Assembly: GCA_025200525.1 (NCBI GenBank)
Contig: CM045761.1
Coordinates: forward strand, 135,038,223-135,102,222
Direction: 5' to 3'
DNA: 64,000 nt
Origin: Camellia lanceoleosa
Lineage: Eukaryota; Streptophyta; Magnoliopsida; Ericales; Theaceae
The notes under the pieces are model-generated. The model did not search any database and was not told where the DNA came from. It saw only the letters and a list, made by a program, of their open reading frames with translations. Shown one piece after another: positions 39,780 to 51,612 of the stretch (its first letter is position 1; every line of letters starts with the position of its first letter). The position numbers and the translations under genes were made by a program.

Positions 39780-39917
39780 ATGGCTATCATCATGCCAGAT
39801 CAAAGTGTCGGCGATGATGGGTTTAGCAAAGATAGAGAATGCATCGACATTAACGAAATAAAGACCCTTCTAGAAGGAATGAATGCAAAGATAAGGAGGC
39901 ATGAACGCTCCCGATGA
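39780..39917 (+). pseudogene. LARD-2 gag-start remnant
   Basis: A 45-codon frame starting MAIIMPDQSVGDD begins 36 nt after the LTR end, where gag normally starts, and stops just before the tandem array. It is probably the N-terminus of a deleted gag. I cannot match it to a family. Confidence 0.45.
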
Positions 39918-39924
39918 GATGAAG

Positions 39925-41060
39925 ACGACCTTTAAGTAGAAAAGACATCGACCTAGGTGAAGCAAATCCAAGATGGAAGAGCATAGCCTAGGTGGAGCAG
40001 ATCCTATATGGAAGAGCATGGCCTAAGTAGAACAGATCCAAGATACAAGAGCTTAGCCTAAGTGAGCGCATCCTAGATCCTAGATCCAAAAGACAAGATC
40101 TCGACTTAGACGAATAGGTTTGAGAATACAAGAGCTTAGCCTAAGTGAGCAAATCTCAGATCCTAGAAGACAAGATCGCAACCTAGATGAGTAGGTCCAA
40201 TAAGACAAGAGCTCAATCTAAGTGAGTAGATCCCAGATCCTAGAAGGTAAGATCTCGGCCTAGATGAGTAGGTCCGAGAAGACAAGAGCTTAGCTCAAGT
40301 GACATCCCAGATCCCAGAAGACAAGATCTTGGCCTAGATTAATAGGCCTAAGAATACAAGAGCTCAGCCTAAGTGAGCAGATCCCAGATCCTAGAAGACA
40401 AGATCTCGACCTAGATGAGTAGGTTCGAGAGGACAAGAGCTCAATCTAAGTGAGTAGATCCTAGATCCTAGAAGACAAGATCTCGACCTAGATAACTAGG
40501 TCCGAGAAGACAAGAGTTCAGCCTAAGTGAGCAGATCCCAAAAAACAAGATCTTGGCCTAGATGAGTAAGTCTGAGAAGACAAGAGTTTAGCCTAAGTGA
40601 GTAGATCTCAAATCCCAGAAGACAAGATCTCGGTTTAGATGAGTAGGTCTAAGAAGACAATAGCTCAACCTAAGTGAGTAGATCCCAGATTCTAAAAGAC
40701 AAGATCTCGGCCTAAATAAGTAGATTCGAGAAGATAAGAGCTGAACCTTTGTAGGGAGATCCCAGATCTCAGAAGACAAGATCTCCACCTAGATGAATAG
40801 GTCCGAGAAGACAAGAGCTCAGACTAAGTGAGTAGATCTCAAATCCTAGAAGACAAGATGTCAACATAGATTATTAGAACCGAAAAGACAAGAGCTCAGC
40901 TTAAGTAAGCAGATCCCAGATCCAGAAGACAAGATCTTGACCTAGATGAGTAGGTCCGAGAAGACAAAAGTTTGACCTAGGTGAACAATTTTGAAAAGAT
41001 CAAAACTTACTGGAGGCGAACAGAGTTGAGATAAAACAAAGCTTACCCGAGATTAGAAGA
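39925..41060 (+). repeat. LARD-2 tandem array of about 77-bp units
   Basis: Around a dozen diverged copies built from GACAAGATCTCGGCCTAGAT, GAGTAGGTCCGAGAAGACAA and GAGCTCAGCCTAAGTGAGCA. Short deletions vary the unit length. Confidence 0.88.
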
Positions 41061-41454
41061 TCTTGATGATAAGAGATTGTCGAGGCCTTGGAATGTGGCT
41101 TGACAAAATTTGGAGCTCGGCTATAATGATGTCAATAACCTCAGCCGAAGTTAATAATAAATCGAAGGGAAACTCATATGATCAAATTGAAGTCGGCCAA
41201 GTTCTGCCTATCAACAAAAGGATATCTGTACAGGAGATCTTATTCCGGACCTCTACTGCGATGTGTACATCTATCCCAAGTAAAGGACTTTTTGTACAAG
41301 AATCATGAGGGAGCATGTGGAAGCCATGCGAGGGGCAGATCACTTGCTCATAGAGCTATATCACAGGAATTCTATATCACTTGTTTACTAGTATCGATTT
41401 TGTTTTTTACAAAATGTTGTTGAACTTTATGATTATGAGAAAAGACTGAGAAAG

Positions 41455-42115
41455 TCTTAAGGCGATGTTCCATGGTGAACAAGGTGATTAACTTAGACTT
41501 GCCGTGATGGTAGAGTTGAACTAAGTATAAGGCGATATTTCTATGTAAAACAAGGCGATTAACTTATACTTGCCGTGATGGTAGAGTTGAACTAAGTACA
41601 AAGCGATGTTTCAATGTGAAACATGGCGATTAACTTAGACTTGCCATGATGGTAGAGTTGAACTAAGTATAAGGCGATGTTTCAATTTGAAACAAGGCGA
41701 AAACCAGCCATGATATAGCTAGTTTGTACGAAAAGCCGAGATAGGTAGTACTCTCGGTACATTAAGGTCAAGCCTTAAGTGTTTAGTTTGGGCGAGCCAA
41801 ACGTGATGACCTCGATCATGGATGTCTAAGTTAAACTTAGGCAAGAATCATACGATGTTCCCATGGTGAACAAGGCAATTAACTTGCCATATTGGTAGAG
41901 TTGAACTAAGTATAAAGCGATGTTTCAATGTGAAACAATGCGAAACTAGCCACGTTTTGGCTGGTTTGTGCGAAAAGCCGAGGTAGCTAGTACTCTCGAT
42001 ATACTAAGGTCAAGCCTTAAGTGTTTAGTTTGAGCGAGCCAAACGTGATGACCTCAGCCATGGATGTCTAAGTCAGACTTAGACAAGATTCAAATAATGT
42101 ATTCCTAATGTGAAC
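41455..42115 (+). repeat. LARD-2 higher-order repeat block
   Basis: Units of about 70 bp (AAGGCGATGTTTCAATGTGA, TTAACTTAGACTTGCCGTGA, GGTAGAGTTGAACTAAGTAT) are interleaved with a longer segment present twice (TAAGTGTTTAGTTTGRGCGA and GATGACCTC), giving a higher-order pattern. Confidence 0.82.
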
Positions 42116-42299
42116 ATAAGTTGTATTTACATTTACATTAGGGAGCAGAGAGCAAAGATGAGTTAATGAAAACTGAGTCAATAATTTGAAAGTGATACTT
42201 GGTGAAATTTTCAAAAAAATTAGTGAGATGAAGGTATTCAAGATAACACTTAGACCCGAGATGACATAATCCGAGATGATGGTTTTATTCGAGATACTG

Positions 42300-42790
42300 A
42301 CCTACTCTTTATATTGATCTCGGATAGAGTCTTGGCCTTCTTGATAGGCCTTAGTGTCTACTACTTGCTGGTTAGTGCCTCTGCTAGTTTCTTCTCAACT
42401 TCGATAGCTTTCTTTTTGGCAACCTTAGCAATGGCCTCGGCTTTCTATGCCTCGACTTTAGCAATAACTTGGTCCTTTTGCTTCATGTGTTTCTCTTCCG
42501 ATATATTAAGTTGCTGGAGACATGAGTATCTTGGATTGACTATAAGGAGATAAAGTGGGTCGCACAGTTAAGACATCAGGGATATCAGCAAGAAATTCTT
42601 CTACGACAAGAGTTCGGCGAAACATGTTGTCATTGGTGACTTCAATGGTTACTCGCAGATAGGGCGATTGGAGAATTGTCAAGTTCTAAGGCAGAGAGCC
42701 TAGGACCTCGGTGTTTCCTGCTCCTAGTTTTGGCTGCAAGATTGTCGCTATGTCTTGCACTACTATTGAGATGGTGGGTTGATTCGTGAA
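42300..42790 (-). pseudogene. LARD-2 antisense coiled-coil frame, decayed
   Basis: Minus-strand translation gives an anonymous segment (LRVTIEVTNDNMFRRTLVVE near 42620-42670), then after a frame change a Lys/Glu/Ala-rich helix (EEKHMKQKDQVIAKVEA, stop, KAEAIAKVAKKKAIEVEKKL near 42370-42505). Heptad-like composition suggests a coiled coil. One stop and at least one frameshift break it. Antisense genes are known in Tat-type gypsy elements. This may be a relic of one. Confidence 0.5.
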
Positions 42791-43159
42791 GCAGCTGATA
42801 CAATGCTTGGCTGCTAGTCTGGTTTAGCTGGTAAAGTTTGAACCTTGGGCACGAATGGAGTATTCATACCAATGAATGCTTCAAGAACAATGATGATGGT
42901 TTGCAAAGGCCAAGAGAAAGAGAGAGAGAGTCTAAAGACACAGGGAAAATGGGAAAGTGAAAAGGTTTTGTTGGAATGGAAAGAAGTGACAGATTGTAAT
43001 GATTCAAGTTTTTTGGGAGACATGTGATGGCTGATGACGTCTAATGGGGCGACGTGTGTCAATTACGGGACATATTGGGAACCAATGAAGAGGTGACACG
43101 TCATGATGTTGGTATGACGGTTGAGACGACAGATTTTGAATCTTGATGTTCTTAAACTA

Positions 43160-43460
43160 GTGAGTCATGACCTCAGCTAGTAATTCGATCTCGGTTGAGT
43201 TGATGATCCTAGTTGAGAAGTGCAATCTTGGTTGAGATAATGATCTCGGTTGAGAAGTGCGATCTCGGTTGAGATGTTGATCTCGGTTGAGATGATTGAT
43301 CTTGGTTGACATGATGATCTTGGTTGAGATGTTGAATTTGGATGGGACATAACTTGTTTGTTCTTGGTTACTGATGAGTTGATACTAGGATCTTGATGCT
43401 CTTCAACTAGCAAGTCATGATCTCTACTAGTAGTGCGATCTCTGTCGAGATGTTGGGCCT
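43160..43460 (+). repeat. LARD-2 short repeats GATCTCGGTTGAG
   Basis: Six or more copies of GATCTCGGTTGAGATGTT-like units, in the last part of the interior before the purine tract. Confidence 0.75.
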
Positions 43461-43658
43461 GGATGAGATAGAACATGATGGTTCTTGATTCTTGATTCAT
43501 GACGAGTGCACACTCTAGTCCTTGTTTCTTGGCGTTAACGAGTCATGACCTCGGTCGAAGGAGTATTCTAGTATGTTGTTTAGCCGACATGTTGGAAAAT
43601 TAAAAGATATAGGTTCCATCACCTCAGGTTGCCGAGGTAATAGAACCTAGGGGGCAGT

Positions 43659-44226
43659 TTTGGGGAAGTATTTAGAAAATGACGCCACGTGGCCAAGATG
43701 TCTTCAAGATGTCGACCGACGTGCCATGTATGCAAGTCATGTTTGCGGAGGTGATTGCGGCATTGCCAAGGTTTGGTGCGGTAATACCAGAATCCAAGAT
43801 ATTCAAATAGAAGACAAGTGTCCTAGATGACATCAAGCTACCTATTTAGATAGAGATAGGACTCTTCAGGAAGTTCATCTTAATCTGAATAGTGTGAGTT
43901 GTGATAGATGTTATTCTTGTAAAGGATAGAGTATTATGAAGTGAGATTTCTAGAGGAAGTTGGACATTGATCATTATAAAAATGAGGCACCCTCATGGGT
44001 CTAAGGTATGCTTTTATTTGATATGCTTTTGATTGTGAATTGTGTACTTGTGTTGATATCTTTGAAAGATAAGTTGACTGATTTGATCGTTAGAGTGCCT
44101 CTGGGTGGACAAGTCACCGTGATATTTCTTGTCTTCATGTGCACAAGTGCTGACTTAATATATTCTGCTGCGTGCTCTCCAACTAAGATCCCTTTTTGGT
44201 TGTGTGGTTGAAAATCAACACCTACA
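43659..44226 (+). repeat. LARD-2 3' LTR
   Basis: Starts TTTGGGGAAGTATTT (TG changed to TT) and ends CAACACCTACA. It aligns over its whole length with the 5' LTR. Confidence 0.9.
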
Positions 44227-44231
44227 GGTCC

Positions 44232-45258
44232 AAAATGGGCTTATCAAAACCAAACACTCTCTCAAATTGAGATGACAACTCAAATGAAGCCAAATCAAAA
44301 GAAAATTCACCATAAGAACTTACGTCCACTTTTCAAAAATAAAACAAAACAAGATTTTAAGATTTTTTTTGAAATAAAATTTTAACTAGATAGGTCTTTA
44401 AATAATTTATAACATTTATGGATTTATATTTTATTTTTCTAATATTTTCAAGGACTAAATAGATTTGAAACACATTAGGAATTAAATAGATTCAATTGAT
44501 AGTTTAGGGAATAAATAGATTTTGATTTATATACTTTACAGATTTAATAGACTCAATCGATAGTTTAGAAACTAAGTAGACAATTTGATGATAGTTTAGA
44601 GGTATAAAGTGTAATAAATACTACAATATAAAAATTCAATATATTTTTGTATTTTGTTATATTTAAAGGATTTTTTTTGTACAAATTTTATAATTTTTAA
44701 CTATATCAAGATTAAGTGGATCTAAAAAGTTAAAATAATTGATTAAAATATTTTTAAAAATACAAAAATAGGAATAAAACTTATAAAACTGTTTTTTGAA
44801 AATTTCAAACCAAATAAAGTATGTTTGGGATTTTTTTTTTGTATTTTTTTTAATAAAAATATATGCAAAAAGTAGAATGAATGGAAATGAGCCTTTGACT
44901 TTTTAATATTTAATAATTTTTTGACTTTTAGTTAAAATGTTGTATTAATTCCCAAACATAAAAGAGTTTGGAGAAAAGTAGCATACAACTCCAACTAAGA
45001 CTATGTTTGGGAAGTGACTAACTTAGTGAAAAAAATTAAAAAGTCACTATCAGTGTAATAATTGTCTTTGTAAGTGGTGTTTGATAAAACTAAAACTTAA
45101 AAATTGCACATTGTAGATTGAATGTTGAATTTCTTAACTATTTAATCAAAATTTAACTGTTGAAGTAAAACAAATTGTTTGATAAGTATAATATTAATTT
45201 TTTAAAATTTATATACTTTCAATTTTATATTGTGTCAGCTATTATTGGTGACAATGGT
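44232..45258. other. AT-rich intergenic sequence, no feature
   Basis: Sequence between LARD-2 and the gypsy LTR. No coding region or bounded repeat was recognised. Confidence 0.5.
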
Positions 45259-45966
45259 TGTGACGCCCCAAAATTTTTTTTTTCAGAACATCATAGAAAT
45301 TAAATAACAAATAAACTTATTAAATAAAAATTTAACACCTTAATAGGAATACTTCAATTCTCACACAACCAAAAGTTTAAACAACACAAAAAAATATTAA
45401 AAGTCCAAATACAACATTAAACAACATTATAGCATCCTTAATCATTAGGACTTTTCTTAAGTGTGCAATTGCACACCATGTGCCACTTACACAAAAAGTG
45501 TAAGTGTAAGGTGTAAGTATAAGTATAAGGTGTAAGTGTAAGGTGTAAGGTGTAAGTGGGTTGCATATGGTATGCAACCTCAAAAAAGGTGTAAGTGTAA
45601 GGTGTAAGTGTAAGGTATAAGGTGTAAGGTGTAAGTTGCACACCATAACCAAACCCTAATCATTAATACATAAAGAATGTAAAATTTTATTTTGCTAAAG
45701 TCATGGCTTCAAGTTAGTTAAGACTCTATATTAGCATCAGCTTCAATTTCAGCTTTCGTTCCTTTCTCGTCGAAATCTGGCATAAAACGCCAGGGCAACA
45801 AAAATATATGCCATGAGTTTTGCAACACTGTAAGAAAGCATAACAAACCAACCATTCTTTTTAAGAGAAAATAATCAGATTAAAAATCATGACAACTAAG
45901 AGAAAATAACGAAACTAATAGCATGACAATACAGCAACCATTAAATCAATTTTAACAATTTTAATA
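45259..45966 (-). repeat. Gypsy-1 3' LTR, distal arm
   Basis: 708 bp from the element terminus to the copia-3 insertion site. It includes a GTGTAAG minisatellite. The other arm resumes at 57885 after the copied TAATA target site. Confidence 0.8.
45480..45645. repeat. GTGTAAG minisatellite
   Basis: Repeated GTGTAAGTGTAAGGTGTAAG words in the gypsy-1 LTR, with the 26-bp motif GTTGCATATGGTATGCAACC palindrome in its middle. Confidence 0.8.
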
Positions 45967-47228
45967 TGTTAATCATGTTGTTTGATTTTGATGATGTTAT
46001 GGGATAAATTGTAATTTTTTACTATACATATTTTATATTATTTGACACAAATTATTATCTATTTAAAATATATATTGTATGATAAAAATATTTTAAAAAT
46101 TTTACTATTCACGTTTTGAAAAACTAGGTTGATCACTATTCATCTTTTGACAAATTTGATGGATTATTTTCTTTTGACAAAATTGATATACTCACATTGG
46201 GTGGTAGGTTATTTTAAAAAAAAAATGAATTAAAAATCTCGTCAACAACTACAATGATTATAAAAGAGGTATATATTTTCATATCTATTATAAATATTTT
46301 TTTAAATATACTTAAAGAGATTTTATTGTGCAATTAATTTTTTTTTATTGTGCAATTAAATATTTTATTAGAAAAATTACTATGCAATTACTATACAACT
46401 TTTGATTATTCGTTGTTTTGAAGGGAAAATTAAACACTATTCATTTGTTGAAAAGTTGTATATACAATAGTGATCACTTATATGTTTTGTAAGCCACATG
46501 CTTGGCACCTGACATAGAAAAGAAAAAGGAAATGTTTACAGTATGCTTTATGCAAATTTTGAATATAAAGAAGAATTGTTCTATGCTCCACATGCCCGAA
46601 CTACTAAGTCAAAAAGGAGGAGCGTACCCACGTGATCCATGACGTTAGCAAGGAGCGTCCTACCTCCAACGAGTATATTTTTGTGTATAAATAGAAGTGT
46701 TTTGTGTAAAGTAAAATCAAGAACTTGAAGAGAAAATTCTTTGTGCTTCAAAATTGTGATTATATTGTTCACTCTACAATTTCACTTTCAGATCTAAGTA
46801 GTATCTTTGTTCTTTCATTTTCATATCTACTTCTAGTGAGAGAATTATTGTAAAAGAGGGTTGAAATACCTCTTATCCTTATTATTTTGTGAAAGAATTT
46901 TGTAAAAGTGAGGCATTTATTGTTGAGTGAAACTTAATAGATAAAAGTAAGACCTGTGCAAAATCTGTAAGCTTGGTGAAGCCTTGGTGGTGTATTAATT
47001 CATTTTGATAGTGAAGAAATTCTCAAAGAAGTTCCTTGGGAAGTGGACGTAGGCCCGGTATGCCGAACCACTATAAATCTCGGTGTTTGATTTTCTCTCT
47101 CTATCTCTCTTACTTTTATATTGATAATTATTGTTCTCTTTTTTATTTGTTAAAATTCTAAATATTGTGTTTATTATTTTTTAATAACCCAATTCACCCC
47201 CCTCTTGGGTTGTTTACCTGGGATAACA
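45967..47228 (+). repeat. Copia-3 5' LTR
   Basis: Contains GTGTATAAATAGAAGTG (TATA box near 46684) in a normal promoter position, and ends CTTGGGTTGTTTACCTGGGA then TAACA. Confidence 0.92.
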
Positions 47229-47284
47229 ATTGGTATTAGAGTCAGGACTCTAGTTTTTGTGACTTAACCGTCTTAGAGTAGATT

Positions 47285-48906
47285 ATGGCAACTCCTAGCT
47301 ATTCTTTACCTGAGGGACAAGCATCTAATAGACCATCATTGTTTAGTAATACCAATTTCAGCTACTGAAAAACTATGATGACCATACACATACAATCTAA
47401 CGATTATGAGTGCTGGAAAATTATTTATAATGGTCCAAAAATTCCTACAAAAACCGTAGATGACCAAAAGATACCAAAACCTGAAGATGAGTAGACTGAA
47501 TCTGATATGAGAATGGCTCAAGTCAATGTTAGAGCCACAAATATGTTGTACTGCACCTTAAATGCCAACGAGTTCAATAGAATTTCTACATGTAAGATTG
47601 CAAAAGAAATTTGGGATAAACTCATAGTGACTCATGAAGGAACGGACCAGGTTAAAGAGTCTAAAGTCAACTTGCTAGTCCATAATTATGAGCTTTTTAA
47701 AATGAAATCTGATGAAATCATTACTCAAATGTTTACTCGTTTTACTAATATTATAAATAGTTTAACATCTCTTGGTAAAATATATTCTAATACTGAAATT
47801 GTAAAAAAATTGCTCAGGTTATTACCTAAGAGTTGGAAGACAAAAGTCATTGTCATCACAGAAGCCAAGGACTTATTAAAGCTAAGTCTAGATGAACTAA
47901 TAGGATCTCTTCTTACACATGAGCTCATCATAAAAGAAAGGGATGAAGAAGAAGACAACAAGAAAAAGAAGGGAATAGCTTTCAAAACCACTACTACTTG
48001 CGAAGAGGAGGATGAAGAAATTTAGAATTTGATGATGAAGAAATGATCTTCTTAACAAAAAGATTTCAAAAATTTATGAAAAAGAATCAAGGAAGAAGAA
48101 GATTTTTCAAAAGAAATTTTACAAAAGGAGAAAATAATAAGAAAACTGAAATCACTTGTTATGAGTGTAACAAGCCTGGTTATATCAAGGCCGATTGTTT
48201 GAAAATCAAGAAACAATACAAGAAAGACAAAAGAAGAGTCATGATTGCTGCATGGGGAGATAGTAACGAAAGTGAGTCAAAAAATGACAACAACAACAAC
48301 GAAGTGGCTAACCTATGCCTAATAGCATTTGGAAATGATGATGAGGTAAATAATGAGTCTTATTCTTTTGATGAATTACAATCTACATTTGAAGAATTAC
48401 ATGATGAATTTCGAAAACTTGGCATTAAAAATATTGTACTTAAAAAATTGCTTTCAAATTCAACAAAAGAAAATGAATCTTTATCTAATAAAATTGAAGA
48501 GTTACAAAAAGATTTTTTGAAGATAAAAGAAGAAAATGAAATTTTGAAATCAAAAGAATCTTCTATTTTAAAACAGGATCTAATTGGTTTAAAAATTGAA
48601 AATGATTCTTTAAAACAATAGAAAATTACTTTGAATGAAAATATAGAAGATTTGAAAAATTCCCTTTCAAAATTTACTCAAGGAAAAGACACTTTGGATA
48701 AAATTTTTAAAAATCAAAATTGTACATTTAGAAGAGCTGGAATTGGGTATAAACCTTTTTTAAAAGGAAAACCTTTCAAAAATGATTTTATTTATGCATA
48801 TTCTATACACTCACATCTCACGTGTCATTTTTGTAGTAAAAAAGGTCATATTTCACCATCATATCCTGTTAAAAGAAATTCTTTTGCTAAAATAAAAAAG
48901 ATGTAG
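47285..48906 (+). pseudogene. Copia-3 gag
   Basis: Starts MATPSYSLPEGQ, stops at about 47370, and continues in the frame 47507-48025 with RLLPKSWKTKVIVITEAKDL and LDELIGSLLTHEL, a gag signature of SIRE/Maximus copia elements. The frame 48043-48621 holds the nucleic-acid-binding knuckle CYECNKPGYIKADC, in which the usual His is Tyr, then a long acidic coiled coil. A second knuckle-like CHFCSKKGHISPSC-type block appears near 48820-48865 (final Cys changed). Several stops interrupt it. Confidence 0.85.
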
Positions 48907-48959
48907 GTTTCTAAAGATATTTCAACTTTGTCAAATTCTAACTTTTACGGATCCAAGAA

Positions 48960-49330
48960 AATATGGGTACCAATAGAAAAATCAAATTTTTGTAGGTATG
49001 TTTCAAGACGAAATTTAGTAACGATCGATGGTATCTCAACAGTGCATGCTCAAGGCACATGACCAGAAATAAAGCTATTTTCGCCACACTTCAATCAAAG
49101 GATGGCGGATATATAACATTTGACGACAATAGTAAAGGAAAGATCATTGGTGTAGATAGTATTGGTAAAAATTCTTCTCCTATTATAGAAAATGTTTTAC
49201 TTGTTGAAGGTTTAAAACATAATTTGCTTAGCATTAGTCAATTATGTGATAAAGGTAATAGAGCTATTTTTAGAAAACTCATTGTACAATTGAGAACACT
49301 AAAGATAATAAAACTCTGTTTGTAGGACAT
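48960..49330 (+). pseudogene. Copia-3 protease region
   Basis: RWYLNSACSRHMTRNK stands where the family has the aspartic protease motif DSGCSRHMTG. Both the catalytic Asp and the following Gly are changed (D to N, G to A), so processing activity is lost. Downstream LLSISQLCDKG is typical of the stretch before integrase. Confidence 0.82.
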
Positions 49331-50119
49331 AGAGATAAGAATGTATATGTGTTTGATTTGCATAACTTGTCTTCTCATTTTGATGTTAAATGTTTATCTG
49401 CAATAAATGAAACTGGTTGGTTATGGCATAGAAGATTAGGACATGTTCATTTAGATTAATTTTTAAAATTTCAAAAAATGAGTTAGTCATTGGTTTGCCT
49501 AAAATTGATTTTAAAAAAGACAAACTTTGTGATGCATGCCAACTTAGAAAACAAACTAGAATTTCTTTTAAATTCAAAAATATCGTTTCAACTACTAGAC
49601 CGCTTCAACTTTTACATATTGATTTATTCGGACCATCTAAAACATTAAGTTTATGAGAAAAATCATATGCTCTTGTTTGTGTTGATAATTATACTAGATA
49701 TACATGGGTATTATTTTTAGCACACAAAAATGAAGTTTTTTATAATTTCTCAAAACTATGTAAAAGAATTCAAAATGAAAAAAGTCTTAATATTTGTAGT
49801 ATTAGAAGTGATCATGGTAGAGGATTTGAAAATGATGATTTTATTATGTTTTGTGATGACTTAGGACTAGATCATAATTTCTCATCCCCTAGAACTCCTC
49901 AACAAAACGGTGTGTGTGATGACCTGTGCGCATTTTTGCTGTACTCTCATGAGGTTATGTTAGAATTATCATTGTGAAGATGTCGGGTAAGTTGGCATCG
50001 AAAATTCTCTACTTAAAATATTTTCTGTTGTAGTTGTTTCAATTATGAGTTTCCACTCGTTTCGGAGGGTGCGGGGTCGGCACCGGAGGGTCGGGAAAGA
50101 AGATGAGGTTTTTCCGGGC

Positions 50120-50195
50120 TAGAGGGCTAAGGCCGCACGTGCGGGGCCCTTGGGTTGCACGTGCGAGAAAGGGGCCACACGTGCGGGAAGCTAGG
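50120..50195 (+). repeat. CGCACGTGCGG palindrome cluster in solo LTR
   Basis: Three copies of GC(A/C)CACGTGCG-like palindromes (GGCCGCACGTGCGGGGC, TTGCACGTGCGAG, GCCACACGTGCGGG) occur within about 70 bp. Each has a CACGTG core, the G-box recognised by plant bZIP/bHLH factors. Confidence 0.75.
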
Positions 50196-51464
50196 AGAGG
50201 TGCTGTGTGCACACTGCCTAAAAGACAGGTACGTGAATGGAGGTATAGAGGAGACCGCATGTCGCGGGGAGGCGCCGCGCGTCTTGGTGGCGTGTTCTTC
50301 ATCTCGCTTTTGTGCTTTTCAGCTTTATTTGGCTCTTTTCACTTCATTTGATGAATGTTTCTCTTTCTCTATACAATATTTCTCTCATTTTCTCTCATCT
50401 CTCTCTACCCAAACTTTCCAAAACCTTTTATTTTGTTTTGATCCCAAGAATTCATTGGGATTTTGGCACTAGTTCCTTATATCAAATTGATGAGCATGTC
50501 GAGGGCTTCATTTTGACCGGTGGAGATCGTATTTTGACCAGGTCGATTTTAGGCTCCTTCTCCTCTTCTCTCTTGAGGTAGGGATTTCTTTTATTCTTTT
50601 CAATACCTCTACTATAGATAGACATGTGGTAGGTTATTATTGCATAAAAACCATGCAGTATGGGTTTATTTTCGAAAATCATGGTAGAGGATATAAGATT
50701 GGGGTGTTGAGATGGAAAGTTCATGAAAGGGGTTAATGTTGGGTTAAACTTGGGGTGTGATGCAATATATTCATGATTGGAGAGATAATGCTCTAAATTT
50801 TGTAGTAATGCCTAATAGATGAAAAGGGGTTAAAATTGTAGAATATTTATGTTATGAGTTTAAGAAATGTGATGAATGACTTGTTAATTAATTTATGATT
50901 AAAATGGGTTTCATGATTTGAACATTAATTTGTGTTGGATTGACTAGGTTTAAACACAACAAATTGATGAATTGCTAATTGATGAGAAGGAAGTTTTCAT
51001 GGGATTAGAATGCGATTGGATTACATTACCATTAAATAGAAATTTGGGTAAATTATAACTTTGTTGACCACGATTAGTATCCCTTATTTAAAATGAAGGA
51101 AATTGTGTTGGTCATGTTTTTGGTAAAGTGAAATAAATGGATTGAGGCAAAGGATGGAGAATATCAATGTGAAGGAATAAGGTATTTGATTTTGAAACGG
51201 AAGACTGAAATATTAATGTTGTGTGAGTTTCGGAAATTCACTTGAGATTAAATCACAAATTTATTTTATTTTATTATTGTGTAATTGGACCCAAGGTTCA
51301 TGAGAAGTGGTTAATGGCATTATATGTTTAATACTTACTGTTAGGGGTTTTGTCCCTGGTCATCGATGGAGGATAACATTGTGAATGTTGAAATGATTAT
51401 GTGTTTGTAGTACACTTGTGTTATCTATAAATGTGGTTTGAAGTGATGGTTAGAAAATGTGTAA

Positions 51465-51612
51465 TGCGCTGAGAATCAGAGATACCATTACCTTTCAGCT
51501 AGCGCCTGGAGAATTGGCTGCACTGAGAATTAGAGGTACCATTCCTTTCCAGCTAACGCCTGGAGAAATAGAGCAGAGGTACCATTCCCTTCCAGCTGGT
51601 GTCTGGTAAATT
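51465..51612 (+). repeat. Short tandem repeat in solo LTR
   Basis: About three copies of a unit of 40-55 bp containing CAGAGGTACCATTCCCTTCCA and GCTGGTGTCTGG. Confidence 0.75.

Larger units (their letters stand above)
39187..44226 (+). mobile_element. LARD-2: non-autonomous gypsy-like element with large tandem arrays
   Basis: LTRs at 39187-39744 (558 bp) and 43659-44226 (568 bp) are flanked by an exact GGTCC duplication (39182-39186, 44227-44231). The primer site TTGGCATCATCTGTGGGAA follows the 5' LTR and resembles the TGGCGCCGTCTGTGGGAA site of Tat-lineage gypsy elements. The purine tract CCTAGGGGGCAG precedes the 3' LTR. The 5-kb interior has no pol, only a short gag-like start, three tandem arrays and a decayed antisense frame. 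The LTRs differ at many sites, so it is older than LARD-1. Confidence 0.92.

Noticed and set aside
39925..42115. Regular repeats of constant spacing, considered as a CRISPR-like array
   Set aside because: Units are head-to-tail without unique spacers, lie between LTRs in plant nuclear DNA, and no cas genes exist.
42314..42553. Plus-strand hydrophobic frame that looks like a membrane protein
   Set aside because: It is the complement of a Lys/Glu/Ala-rich coiled-coil frame. Such complements always look hydrophobic.
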